This document shows, in pieces, positions 21,895 to 33,150 of a stretch of DNA of 64,000 nt (positions are counted from its first letter, which is position 1; each line of letters begins with the position of its first letter). Under the pieces are notes generated by a model, which was given only the letters and a program-made list of their open reading frames with translations, searched no databases and was not told where the DNA came from. Origin of the DNA: Usnea hakonensis. Taxonomy: Eukaryota; Ascomycota; Lecanoromycetes; Lecanorales; Parmeliaceae. The position numbers and the translations under genes were made by a program. The stretch is taken from the NCBI GenBank assembly GCA_013423325.1, contig BLJB01000177.1:186001-250000 (forward strand). The letters run 5' to 3'.

Positions 21895-24800
21895 GGATTA
21901 TCTTCTTCCTGGTACTGCCAGTACCCTGAGGCTTGCCGTGCCAATGATTCGCGTCCATCTAGGCTCACTGCGATAGCCTTCTTGAAGGCGTCTGCGAAAG
22001 GCTTCAGAGACGGTGATAAGGGTGATAAGGGTGATAAGACTGACTGAGAAAGCGTCGATGTTGTCTAAGACGGAGGCTTCCTCAGATCGGTATGAGCCTC
22101 GACTGGCTCGACTGGCCAGTCGTGATAGGGCGTCAGACATAATGTTACTCTTTGCTTGTGTCTCACTTCAATGCGAAAGCGTTGGAGGTATTCAGGGGCT
22201 CTTACAAGCCTTAGATTCGACTTCTCAACAGATTTGGTATTGAGACTGCTTTGTCGCACAATGCCAAGGATCGCCGAATAGTCTGTGTATATGATGGCGA
22301 CTCTGACGGAGCTGACGGAGGCTTCAATCAAATGGCGGACTTTCTTGACTACCCATACGAGGCCAGCTACCTCCAGTTCGGTTGGCCAATACCTAATCTC
22401 AGCAGAGGTAAGTTACGTAAGTTACGTAAGTTACGTAAGTTACCTAGACAGAGAGAGAATTGGTTCCAATGACTTTTGCTTTGGTGCATCGTCTGCTGAA
22501 GCTTCAGGGTATGTAAGGGTATGTAAGCTTTGGTGGGTGAAACTTTTATTGCTAACAGCTCTTCAGGTCACGGTATCTGCTGAAGCTGAAGGCTTCAAGG
22601 GCCTTGTTAGGTCCGATCAGTCCGATGAAGGCTTCGGCAGAAGTCGATTGGGAAGCCTTTTGCAATGTGGTATTGTGCTTGGGATCGTCTTGGTTGACAA
22701 GGTATACATGCGCTCGACGGGTCATGATGGTGTAGCATCGTTGGTGAGGCGAAAATTCCTTGCAATTGATGGTACGTATTGAGCTCTTTTGGTGTAGGCA
22801 TATGCAGGACAGCTCTGCCGGCTCCAGATTTGCGCGCATTCCCCGTGATGTGCTTGCAATTCCTATTGAGAAGAGTTTTTCTCTCTTGTAGGGGTTTGAC
22901 AATGGCCGAATAATAAGGTACATATTGCTTCTCTCAAGGGCAGCAAGGGTGTTCCACTATAACACGTCCTTTGGGACCACTGCCATTGATAGCGTCTTTC
23001 CATACCACGAAACATGGAAAGGTGAAGGGTGGGGCAGGGGCAGGTGGGGCAGAGTCGTAGTCCACTCCATTATGCCTTGGGCATGTAGCTTGTCGAACGC
23101 TTCATCAATGACTTGTTCGCCTCTGACTCCTACAGGGTACACACGGGGTTGCCGGGCCTTATAGAGCTCTTGCCAGTTGTCGACAAGTGGTATTTCCATC
23201 CATTGGTCTTCTGGTATATTAACGACATTAACGACGTTGCCGGTGTCCTTCTATAGGTTGGATAGGTTGGGGAAGCCTTCTACCACATTGCTGGGGGCAT
23301 TGGTAGTTGTAGCATTACCATAGATTATGGCACCGGTCGCACCAGTCGCACCGGTCGCACCGATCGGATAAATGGTCTCACGGGCTGTAGCAGAGTGGAT
23401 GCTTATATCGGTCTGAGGGACCGATATAGTAGCGGCAGTTATAGAGTCATAGGTGTGGTAACAGCATTGAAAGCAGCAGTCATTCCCAGCAGGGTTCGAG
23501 GTTCGAAGGGTCTGTCGGATTGAAGTCTTTTGTCGTACTTTCTTGGAAGCCCTTTCGGCCACAGGAGCATGTATTGAATCGATCTGGTAGATCTGGTATC
23601 TGGTAGCATCCGGCAGCCTCATATTCAAGTACTTGGCCTAGATGGGCATGTCGAGGCAAGGTGACAGGTAAATCGGTATCATTCTTGACCACGCTTTGAG
23701 ACATATTGTGATCGACAATGTGTGCGAAAGGTGCGAAAGGGTCAATGCGTCCAATTGGTCAGGCTCAAATATCAAGTCACGGTCGTTAGGTAACCTCTGA
23801 AGTCTCTAAAGCATCTGAAGGCTCCTACAGGCAATGGTTTGTCTGTCGCATTGGACTCAATGATTTGGATAAAAAATGCATCAACGCCAGTAGGGCCTAA
23901 TGAAGGTTTCGATGGGTCCAATGAGTCTTTTGGACTGATTGCGACAGGCTTCCGATAGTGCAAAAGGTGTTGGTGTAGCCTATTGTTGGACTCAAATTTG
24001 GCATGACAGCGCCGGCATGTGGAAGGCTTCGACGAGGCCTTTGAGGCCATGAAATGGGCTTCGGCAGTGTCTTCCTCAGGCTCATTGAAGTCTTCGTTGA
24101 AGCCTTCTACAGGCGTCTCGTTGGCCTACACGTCATCATAGTGGTAGGAGTCATAGAAGTCATCTTCATATTAATGATAAGCATCTTGGTCATCTGGTGG
24201 CGTATTTTCTTGGTTATCAGATGGTGTTGTGTCTCCATGGTATGCTTTGGCAGCATTGAATGGCTTGCGATAAGCATTGTTCCTATTGTAGTCGCCTGTT
24301 CTTTGGCCTTGTGCTTGATTCGGGTTCCCATATGGCCTCTGGCCATATCGCTGATTTGCGTTTGCGTTTGGACGGTTTGGACGGTTTGGACGGCCGAAAG
24401 TTGGTTGCTGCGGCTGTTGTAGAGGCTGATGAGGCCGATACTGTTGCTGGGTTCGACTGTTAACATTGCTCTGATATGGCGCACTGCGATAAGGATTGGG
24501 AACACTGTAAGGTCTCTGAGTGAATGGAGGTCTGTTGCCATAGCCATTACCATACTGAGGATTATTGCTTCCACTGTAAGGCCTTTGGCCTTGGTAGCCT
24601 TCCCTAGATGGTCGAAATGGTATGCTTACAGCTTGCTGCGGACGAAATGACTGACCTTAATTTTGTGGACGACTGATGACTGACCTTGTTGTGAACGGTA
24701 GGACTGATTGGGCCGATGAAGGGCCTTGTTATCCCTTTCAGATCGATATAAGGAAGAGTCAACACGCCTACTAGCATAGGCCCACCATTTATACTTGCGG

Positions 24801-25594
24801 TCATCAATTTCAGAGAGAAAGGAGTCAACAGTGGACCTTTCGGTAGTTTCGGTAGCTTTCGGTAGGACGAACCAGGAACATTCGCAGACTCAAATCGATG
24901 TTGGTGTGGATCATGTCCAATTGAGGTAATACATCATTGATCATTGATGCCTGTATCTTTGGCTGTACGAAGCATGCGTTGGGCAAAGTCACGGGGCTCT
25001 CGTTTGGCTGTAGCATCTCACATGATATATGACTCTTTCAAAAATGCTTCCATGGCCACAAATGAGGGTTTTTTGAACCTCTTCATAAGTTGCTCAGTGA
25101 AATTATCAAGGCTTTCTCCTAATGTGGCAAGCCTTCTTTGGTTATTAGAGAGCTCTGATGTCCACTATGGGAGGGCACTTCCTCTTAGACCCAATCACAA
25201 ATTGTCTCGTACCGCCTTGAAGCCTTTGGTGACTCCAAGCTGTTTGGCACGGTTAATGAAGATGTGTACGTCTCGGAAGAATGTGTCTTTCCCGGTATTT
25301 CACGGTATGCTCGATGGCAGAGCCTGTGTGTACTGTTTTGTCGTCATAGTTTGGATCAAAGAATCCAAGGTCATTGGCTATCTATTTGGCGGAGACAGCA
25401 ATGGTGGGAGTCGTATTAGCCTCAGGCGTTGCATTGGTTGTTGCAAGATGAGATACTGCTTGTCTCACGGCTGCAGTGACTGATGCGGAGACTGATTCAT
25501 TGACAATACGACGAATGGTATCTACCCCGGAGGGGTATGAGAGGGAGTATGAGGCACCGATGGGGGTTCGTATCGTCGAAAGAATAGCGCACAA
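21895..25594 (-). mobile_element. Degenerate Ty3/Gypsy retrotransposon, copy A
   Basis: Reading leftward: gag about 25594-24130 (capsid-like blocks FFDPNYDDKTV, AVRDNLWLGLRGSALPQW, SFLSEIDDRKYKWWAYAS, then an Asn/Gln/Tyr/Pro-rich RNA-binding tail); a C2H2 finger at 24020-23940 (CRRCHAKFESNNRLHQHL); a linker 23700-23600 (VVKNDTDLPVTLPRHA); pre-RT 23199-22957 (QPRVYPVGVRGEQVIDEAFDKL). Protease and nearly all RT are deleted. RNase H follows at about 22310-22000 (IIYTDYSAILGIVRQSSLN, APEYLQRFRIEVRHK, MSDALSRLASR) and stops near 21900 where copy B begins. Many stops, frameshifts and 9-bp tandem duplications occur. LTRs were not identified. Confidence 0.75.
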
Positions 25595-25599
25595 TCAGG

Positions 25600-28500
25600 A
25601 GTCTTTCTGAAATCGGGGTTTCGCTATACAAAGGCTCTTACGCTTCGTCGAAGGGCGTCGATATCTGTCCCCCAATCGCGAGGGTATAGACTTGCCGATT
25701 TGCCTGATCTTGTGGCAACCGGTTCTGGACGAGGGTATTTACAAACAATGAAGTAGGCAGTGATGGCTACCTCTCGGGTGACGTTGATGGTTTGGTCGGT
25801 GGCTTCGATGAATTCGTGTATCTGGCGGGCAATCTTTATGAGACTATCGGACAACTGAGTGCCAGAAGGCTCTGAGGATGTAGAAGGCGCTGATGTGCCT
25901 GCCAAAGGGTCTGGAGAGGCAGTGCGTGAGGCAGCCACGATGACGGCAGTAATGTGGTAGGCTCTCGCAGCAAGGTATGATGGCACCAAATAGGCTGATG
26001 AAGCCTTCAGCGAGGTCTTCAATGACTTGATGGATTCAATGAATCGAAAGCTTCAATGAGTGCAATGAGTGAGGCAACAGCGGAAGCAATGCAACAGGGC
26101 AAATGGTGCAACGAGGCAGATGGTGGAGAGGACCCCGTCTTGTCTGGTCCATAGCTTGCATAGTCTCTTGCATCCATGAACCGGATGAATCTGATGAGTG
26201 CCGAGAAGTATTCGGAGCATACTGATTTATTCAATAGGTTCACCGCTGTATAAGTTCGACAACGATGGGCCGGTGTGGCCGAGTGAAAGCTGATGGCATT
26301 TTGGTCGTGCCACACCTTCACGCGACCCCAGACTCACGTAGTCCAGAAGATTTACAGCCTATGGTCGTCGTTCTGACGAATAGTGTATGTCCGCTCCATT
26401 CTGGGGTCACTGTCTCGAAGCGAGGTATCTTCGGTCCTGTCCTGTATGCGTAGACCAACGAGACTAATATCGATGAAGGCCTGTCGCCTCGAATTCTGCT
26501 AGAACTATTCTGTCTCTTCGCGTTTGAACTGGTCTCGGTTTCCTGCCTTCCGCTATAAGACCTCCACGCATTTCCCCTGGTCCGTTGCCAGTACCAGCTT
26601 TCTCACCAAGCCTAGCAAGGTGCTCCCCTTTTGGATTGGCCATCTGTTTTGTGTCTTTTATAGAGCTTTCGATCTGTCCGAGTATTCGACCTGTCAGACC
26701 GGACATATTGTCATAGTGCTACGGATGTACCGTACAAGCCGTTTCCGTTCGTAGTCCTAATATTGATCGATTCGTGGCTAATCGCGAGCCGGACCATGTT
26801 GAACTTTAGTGACCCCAGCCGAGGGCGGTCGCTGTCACGGGACATCTACCCCTACGCTTTTTTGCTGCAGTATAGTGAAGAGGCCAAATATGGTAGATTA
26901 ACAGTAAATCGCTTTGCCGCGTTACCGCGCCATTTCTCCAGTTCTCATCGAGTATATTCAATCTGCGGGGCTTTGATGATAACCTTGCGTACTTTGGGGG
27001 CTAATTCTGGATTCATAACCGCCGACAGAGAAAGATGGTGTAAGAATATAACAAATATAACAAACCTTTTTTCTCCTCTCCTCTCGTTTTGGTCAAGACT
27101 TGAAAAATATCAATAATGTTTTGTGCTCGGGATTCCCACTAATTGATGATATTGATGATGTGCTGTATGGGTCGAAGCCTTCGCACCAGCTCAATCGTTG
27201 ATTACGTTGGTTACATTGGGTTTCACGTCAATGGCGGCATCTCGGACATATCGGCCGGTATGGGCGGTATGGCCGGCCGGTATTCTCGGCAAGCTCGCCA
27301 AGCTGACTCGTAAAATTTGGTGAAATCTCTTCGGCGCCAGAAGATGCAAGGCTCTAGTCTGGTCTCTGGTCTGAAGATACTTTCGTCTTTGACAAATCTG
27401 AAGAATTGGATTTTTTGGTGTAGTGTACAGGGGCCCGTGTGCTGGAAGTGCGAGAATGAGTCTCCATTGAAACGCCGTGTTACGCGCAAGTGAGGTGGTA
27501 AGTACTCACATGCTGATGGAGGTTCGCTCAAAGCCCTTTTCGCTTGTCGCTTGCTGCTTAAGGGGTTTCCTCTTCTTGACCTCCGAGAGCTCCGAGGGTT
27601 TGTCCTTTGCTAGAGCAAAGATTTTATTAAGAAATGAAGGCGGTGCTTTGGAGGGTATAGCGTCATACCGCCTTTCTAAAGTCGCTGCCGAAAAGAGCGT
27701 GGAATCCGTCGTCGATGTCGGTAAATCAATTGTGATCATGGTCACCATGGTGCTCGAAATCTTCAATCCCTGATCTTCCTCATCTTCCTAATCTTCCAAA
27801 TACTGTATTGGCTCTATTGGTATATTGATCGACGATTTCGTATTAGTTGAACCGGAACCTGAACAACCTGAACAAGTGGTGACTTGGAGCTCAGCAAAAT
27901 TCTGACCGTTCCAAGCTGACGATGATGTTGTCCTTGCTTTTTGATGACTCTGAAGGTCCCTGCTTTTCTTAGCAGTCACCATTGGTTACATTGGTTACGA
28001 CGGCTGCATCTCTGACATTGCAGAAAGCTCTTCAAGGAGGTCAATGGTTGATGAGAGAGAGAGAGAAGAGAAGCTTGGTGCTGTGCTGTGCATGTGCGTG
28101 ATGTGCATGTGCATGTGCATGCCGTGGTTCCATCAAATGATCATCGCCGCGGTCGCCGCCCTATTGCCCAGTTGATGCTCATCGCACTGAGCGCTGAGGC
28201 AACTGTGGATGTCGTTGAACTCAGACCCTTCACTAAGTCCACCGAAGGCATTCGATCCACCGTGGCCGGTCCTTTGATTCTCAGACATCAAACCATCTCG
28301 ATTGTAGCCAAGCTCTTTCAAATTTCCAAGTCATTAGCATCGGAGTATATGAGGCCGGATAGGAGGTAATGGATATTTGCTAGGCCGGGAGGAGGATGAG
28401 GAGGAGGAAAGCGAAAAGAGGGAGGGAGGAAGATGGAAGGAGAAGGGAGGAGGGAGAAGGCGGAGAAAGTGTCTGTTCGAATTCGATCTCAAAGGTATAT

Positions 28501-29660
28501 CCCAAGCTCTTTCAATGTATGCCTTTCCTTCGTCTCTAAGCTTGTAGTCCAAGTTCTCTCAATATGAATGTTTGTTCTCCTTTCCCCTAAGTTGTCAGCT
28601 TCAGTATTCAATACGTTCTCGTCAAAAGGTTTTCTTCGTCTTATCTTTCCACTTCTTCGACGCAGGAGCTTCATCATTCTCATTATTATCATCACGCTGG
28701 TATTTCTGCCTCTTTCCTTTCGGTTTGCTCGACGTATTTCCTTTATCAGGGTTTTCATCATCCTCGTCGTCGCCGTCGTCGTCGTCGGGTTTCTTGGATG
28801 TCTTGCCGCTTTTGGGCGCTTTGGGAGGTATCCTTCTTAGAGCCCTATCTGCCGATCTATTCGTGTGTAGTGATCGCATCAGTGATCGCATCCTCGATTG
28901 ATTAGCGCGTCGTGTGGTTAAAAGCATATCGGTAAATTTCCCGACTACTGCGAGATGTAGTGGTTTATTTCCGTGTCTCTGAATAGCAACACGGCTCTAT
29001 TACCGTATCCATCTAGAGCGATATTAAGCTAGTTGGTATACACTGCCGCCCATTTATCGAACAGAAGCAGAAGCAGCCACGGATACCAGCACTGTATATA
29101 AATTAGCTGTGTATACGGAAATTCGGTGAAGTGAATGAGCGTACAATGGCATAAAGCTGTGTTTTCTAGTACCGTATTGATACTTTTCCTTCCTCTTCCT
29201 CTTATTGAACTGAGCAAGCTGATGCTTTCGTAATGCCGATAACCTGGGAACGTCTAGCAGCCGCATGACGGCAGTCATGACGATATTAGAGGGGAAAGAG
29301 GGGACTGAGAATATTGAGAGTATTGAGTAGACCGGAGGATGGTTCGACCACGAAGAGTTCAGGATTTCAGGATGTTCAGGATACACGATATCCACAGGCT
29401 GCGTTGTGTAATTAGTCATAAACAACTTCAGATAGCTAACGACATACTAGAAAGTCTGATATCCTTACGCAAAACCGCCAATCGACGCAAGCGAGACCAT
29501 TATTACGGGTGTGCTCCAATCCTGTTCTCCTCCCCGTGGACGCGAATGTTGTGAGTGCATAGCCCCGAACTACCCAGCGATATACCGATGTAGTGTGAAG
29601 TCGGGGGATCTTGGGGATCTTTCGCATCAGGTGTATCACGTCCTACTAAGGTATCTCCGA
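25600..29660. other. Repeat-island DNA, mostly unassignable
   Basis: Short interrupted frames on both strands. A minus-strand frame at 25624-26022 may extend the gag N-terminus, but I cannot confirm it. Tandem 9-bp duplications occur at 27045-27062 (AATATAACA), about 27772-27798 and 27856-27873 (AACCTGAAC). A 12-bp one (GTGATCGCATCM) lies near 28870-28893. A hexamer run (GTGCAT) lies near 28084-28120 and a purine-rich tract at 28385-28465. No complete gene is supported. Confidence 0.4.
28622..28927 (-). CDS. Possible orphan frame: charged Lys/Asp-rich protein
   Basis: A 101-codon frame encodes a highly charged protein: an Arg/Ser start, a DDDDGDDEDDE acidic run, then Lys-rich segments (SKPKGKRQKYQ, KKWKDKTKK). 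The composition suits a nuclear protein tail or a transposon-derived fragment. Downstream frames appear to repeat its 3' part. I see no homology and no splice support, so this is a weak call. Confidence 0.15.
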   Translation of the reverse strand: MLLTTRRANQSRMRSLMRSLHTNRSADRALRRIPPKAPKSGKTSKKPDDDDGDDEDDENPDKGNTSSKPKGKRQKYQRDDNNENDEAPASKKWKDKTKKTF

Positions 29661-29668
29661 AATGCCGG

Positions 29669-29731
29669 TACTGCTCGCCACAATAGGACTGGGGGCTAGT
29701 GATTTCGGATATCGCATACGCATATCGCATT
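29669..29731 (-). repeat. Dispersed ~60-bp repeat, copy 2
   Basis: The reverse-complement partner of 15650-15712. Translated in matching frames both give the same short peptide (AISEIT.PQSYCGE). Here GCGATATGCGTATGCGATATCC shows an extra 6 bp relative to copy 1. Confidence 0.7.
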
Positions 29732-29829
29732 CAGTGGTCGGATTCGGATTGGTCGGGGTCGGATTTCGGATTCAGTGGTTTCAGGTGCATGGAGACTTCG
29801 GCCCAGGGAGGCCTTTAGACCTGTAACAA

Positions 29830-30570
29830 GTTCAATGCAGGTAACTGTACGAGGACGAACTGCCAATACTCTTATATCTGCTCTATTTGTTAGCACGGTA
29901 ATCACTCTGCAAAGGAGTGTAGATCTCGCCCTGTTCCCAACTCCGCCTCCAACTCAGTTCCACTATATCAAGGACCTCTGAAAGTAGAAGGATGGGAGTG
30001 GTTTTTGAAGAATCACCGAATACTCCAAAACCTTACCGGCTATTCTTCGGAAAGGAGCGGAAATCGGGTAATCGGGTATAGAGGCCCAAATCTCTTTTAT
30101 CGATGTAAGAACCATCATTCCGCCCGTGTTGCACCTGATATACTCTCGTCAGATCTCCATAAGCAATTGCATCATAACCGCCTGGTCAAGGTTGACGCTG
30201 ACACCAATGCACCGTTCGTGTGTTCGCCTCTCGGCCTGGTTCCAAAGCACGACGGTGGTTGGAGGCGAATTCATGACCTCTCATTCCCACCTAGCAACTC
30301 AGTCAATAACGGTATCCCTCAAGAATGGGGCTCTTTGGAATACACTACGTTCGACGATGCCGTAGATGCACTACTAAAGCAGGGCCCAGGCGCAATCCTC
30401 GTCAAACGATACCTGAAAGACGCCTTTCGCCACATACTGGTGGCCACATCCGACATCCGCATCCGACCATTATCCACCCGACCCGACCCAGTAGTGGTTA
30501 CTGGGATTTGAATGCGAGGATTCCTATTGGATGGAACGCTATTTACCATTCGGATTTCGGATTGCGGACA
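29830..30570 (+). mobile_element. DIRS/Ngaro-like tyrosine-recombinase retrotransposon relic
   Basis: A finger-like block near 29840-29920 reads C..C...CSIC, a stop, then HGNHSAKECRS. This resembles the Cys/His finger before RT in fungal DIRS/Ngaro elements. RT begins in the frame at 30005 and is convincing from about 30140: NAPFVCSPLGLVPKHDGGWR, IHDLSFPPSNSVNNGIPQEW, LEYTTFDDAVDALLKQGPGA, RYLKDAFRHI. After a small insertion (about 30445-30490) it resumes as WLLGFECEDSYWMERYLPFG. There a 7-bp tandem duplication (TTCGGAT twice, near 30551-30564) shifts the frame before GLRTTPG. No RNase H, methyltransferase or recombinase part was found, and no split direct repeats were identified. Confidence 0.75.
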
Positions 30571-30839
30571 ACTCCTGGACTCCTTGGACTGACATTTGCT
30601 AATGGGCTCGGCCAAATAGCGTAATGTCACTTGGAACTCCTGCTGGACTCCTTGGACTGACATTTACTAATAGGCTCGGCCAAACAGCGTAATGTTATTT
30701 GGAACTCCTGCTGGACTCCTTGGACTGACATTTGCTAATGGGCTCGGCCAAACAGCGTAATGTCATTTGGAACTCCTGCTGGACTCCTTGGATTGACATT
30801 TGCTAATGGGCTCGGCCAAACAGCGTATTGTATGTATTT
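30571..30839 (+). repeat. 68-bp satellite, four copies, derived from the RT end
   Basis: Units start at 30571, 30636, 30704 and 30772. Each contains GGACTCCTTGGACTGACATT and GGGCTCGGCCAAACAGCG. The first unit is in line with the RT frame (GLRTTPG, then LLGLTFANGL), so the array arose by tandem amplification of element sequence. Copies differ at few positions; the first lacks 3 bp. Confidence 0.9.
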
Positions 30840-31501
30840 CCTATCTTGCCTCTGTAGTGTGCCGAGATCGCTAACAGGCCAATCCAAAACAGCAGCGCTC
30901 CTGGAATCGCTAATGAGCTCGGCCGAGCAGCGCGTATTGTTCCTGGAGTTCCTGGAGTTCCTGGAGTTCCTGGAGGGTCACTGATGGGCTAGTAAAACGA
31001 CGAGGTCTTGTCCGATTATTCGAGGGTACTGTTAACCGGTCCAAATTTTTCTAGGTAGTCACCGACCACTTGTGTCGAACGGCGCCGTTCCAGTCTAGGG
31101 GTATCCGATACATCCGATAGTTCCTAAAGTTCCTAAAGTTCCTAAACGACACGAATTCAATCTTCCGGGGAAGGAACCCTACACGCGCAATTCCAGGGAA
31201 GGAACTGCTAAACAAGTCTACGTCGGTTTTGTCGGTTTTACGGATGAGAGGGGAAGGGAGAGGATAATACAAGGAAAAGGGGGGAAGATTGAAGGAAAAT
31301 CAAAAAACCGCGGGAAAAAAAGAGCAAGTTGAATGAATAGAAATTATGAAAGAGGGAATTGCACTATGTGCCAGTACCAGGTCGGATACAGTGTCAGACT
31401 GGCGATTTGATCAAGTGTTTCACTCCAAGTCAAAATAGAAACATTCCTTGTCAGACTATTGGACAAGATAAGGTAATCAAGGATGTGTTTGTGTATGTGT
31501 A
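30840..31501. other. Repeat-island DNA, no gene
   Basis: Contains CCTGGAGTT repeated (30942-30975) and AGTTCCTAA three times (31119-31145), both with a 9-bp period. Otherwise I see nothing. Confidence 0.5.
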
Positions 31502-33150
31502 TACTTGGAAGGTCACATAGACTTCCACAATGGAATCGTGGAAGGAGCTAACTTCCTTGAAAACCATTAAGAAAGCAAGCACCCCCCCACCAAAAATATG
31601 TGATTTTGCTGCATACTCTCCTTTCCATCCCCACAACCCTCTGCATCATCAAATTGAGGCCTTTTCATGCCATTCTCACACCACTTGCCAGGGTCATTCT
31701 CAAACTCTTCTACACATTTCATTTACACTGTCGTCTGCTTTCATCCTTCGCCCCAACCATCACCTTACCCAAAACTCAAACAAACCCCAGCCTCGAAACG
31801 CGCTACCAGACTGTGCCATAGGTCTGGTAATCCGCATCCAAACACCGACCCTGTCGTGCTGGGGATGGTACGTGAGTACTTGGAAGGTCACTCAGACTTC
31901 CACAATGGAATCGTGGAAGGAATTAGTAAGTTTATCACCACATCTCACGAGGCTCACGAGGCTCACGAGGCGCCGTTGACATTTTCAGACTTCCTTGATC
32001 ACCTACTTCGTGAATCCCCCTCGAAGTCGTTGATTAATCTCCGACGCTCCTATTTTAGTCGTCACACTGTTACCGAGGAGCGCACTCTGCTCCCTAGAGG
32101 CATTGAGGCTATGAAGGGCGTGTATCAGTCCATTCGTTTAGCCGAGGTATTGCGCCTGTCCTTATTACTCAGTTCATGCTGACCTCTCATCTCCTAGGGC
32201 TCAAGATAATGATGAAGGAAAGCGGGTTGGTATTAGAGCTTTCAAGACAATCGCTGGAATTAGGCATGAGCACTGGATAGTGCAAGAAACACCCGCAGCG
32301 TACCAGGAGCATATGGATAAGCACCTAGCGGCCTCCGGAGAGCCGGAGCACCCGAGCTCCAGGGCAAGCGCTTGGTGATCAATGTCGATGTGTCAAACGC
32401 GTGCTTTTGGCACGAGACTGATGTGCATGAGCTTGCACGCAAGCTGACCGGAGAGAAATCACACGAAACTTTTCAAGCTGTTGCCTCGAGACGACCTGAT
32501 GGGCGAGACCCACAGGCAATGCCGATGTTGAAGCGATTGTGTCGCAACAAATTCACCGTCAGCCACCGCGGCGTCGAAGGTAAATTACGGACTTACTTGA
32601 AAGAAGACCGCATAGCTGACTTCAATTCAGACACCACCAAAGTATGGACCATCAAGCAGATCGCTAGAGTTAATGCCAAAGATCACACATTCGACGTGAC
32701 AGATAAAGCCACCGGTAAGACCACTAATATGAGCGTCTATGACTATTTTTTCAAGAAATACAAGATCATCCTAGCGTTCTGGTGGTTGCCCCTGATCCAG
32801 ACTCAAAAGCCCGGTATCCTGTTTCCCATGGAACTTTGTCGCATGTGAATTGGGCAGCGCTATCCATATAAGCTCAATTCCGACATTCCGACCAGGTATA
32901 ACTTGAATGTGCTGGAACTGTAGTAGCTCTCGCTGACGGTTTCATTAGACTGCCGCCATGATCAAGTTTGCAGACGACGATGACCCGAGGCGGGCTTGTC
33001 TCTCAATTTCAAATCTACTTGCTTTGTGCCACACTCTGGCGTCCACTATCGGCGAACGAGATATCATAAGATCCTCAAAGGATAGAAGGTGTACCAGTGG
33101 ATCCACCTCACTCACTGTTGCCTTTCTCTTTCATCAGTACCATTGAACGT
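31502..33150 (+). pseudogene. Broken Argonaute (QDE-2-like) gene fragments: L1, PAZ and early L2
   Basis: Argonautes bind small RNAs in RNA silencing. From 31877 the plus strand reads YLEGHSDFHNGIVEGI, FLDHLLRESPSKSLINLRRS, then GIEAMKGVYQSIRL (linker 1). After a possible intron (32144-32197) and a frame change near 32355 it reads KRLVINVDVSNACFW, FTVSHRG, a PAZ-like stretch (DKATGKTTNMSVYDYF) and LPLIQTQKPGILFPMELCRM. A TGA follows, then GQRYPYKLNSD, an 8-bp tandem duplication (ATTCCGAC twice, about 32879-32894), an intron-like segment, and TAAMIKFA. The N-terminal domain and the MID and PIWI domains, with the slicer site, are absent. A second copy of the L1 segment lies at 31502-31546. It is clearly non-functional as it stands. 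Confidence 0.75.

Noticed and set aside
26255..26345. tRNA-like start (GGCCGGTGTGGCCGAGTG) in the repeat island
   Set aside because: The 5' half resembles a tRNA D-arm, but there is no matching T-arm (GGTTCRANNCC), no acceptor pairing and no anticodon stem.
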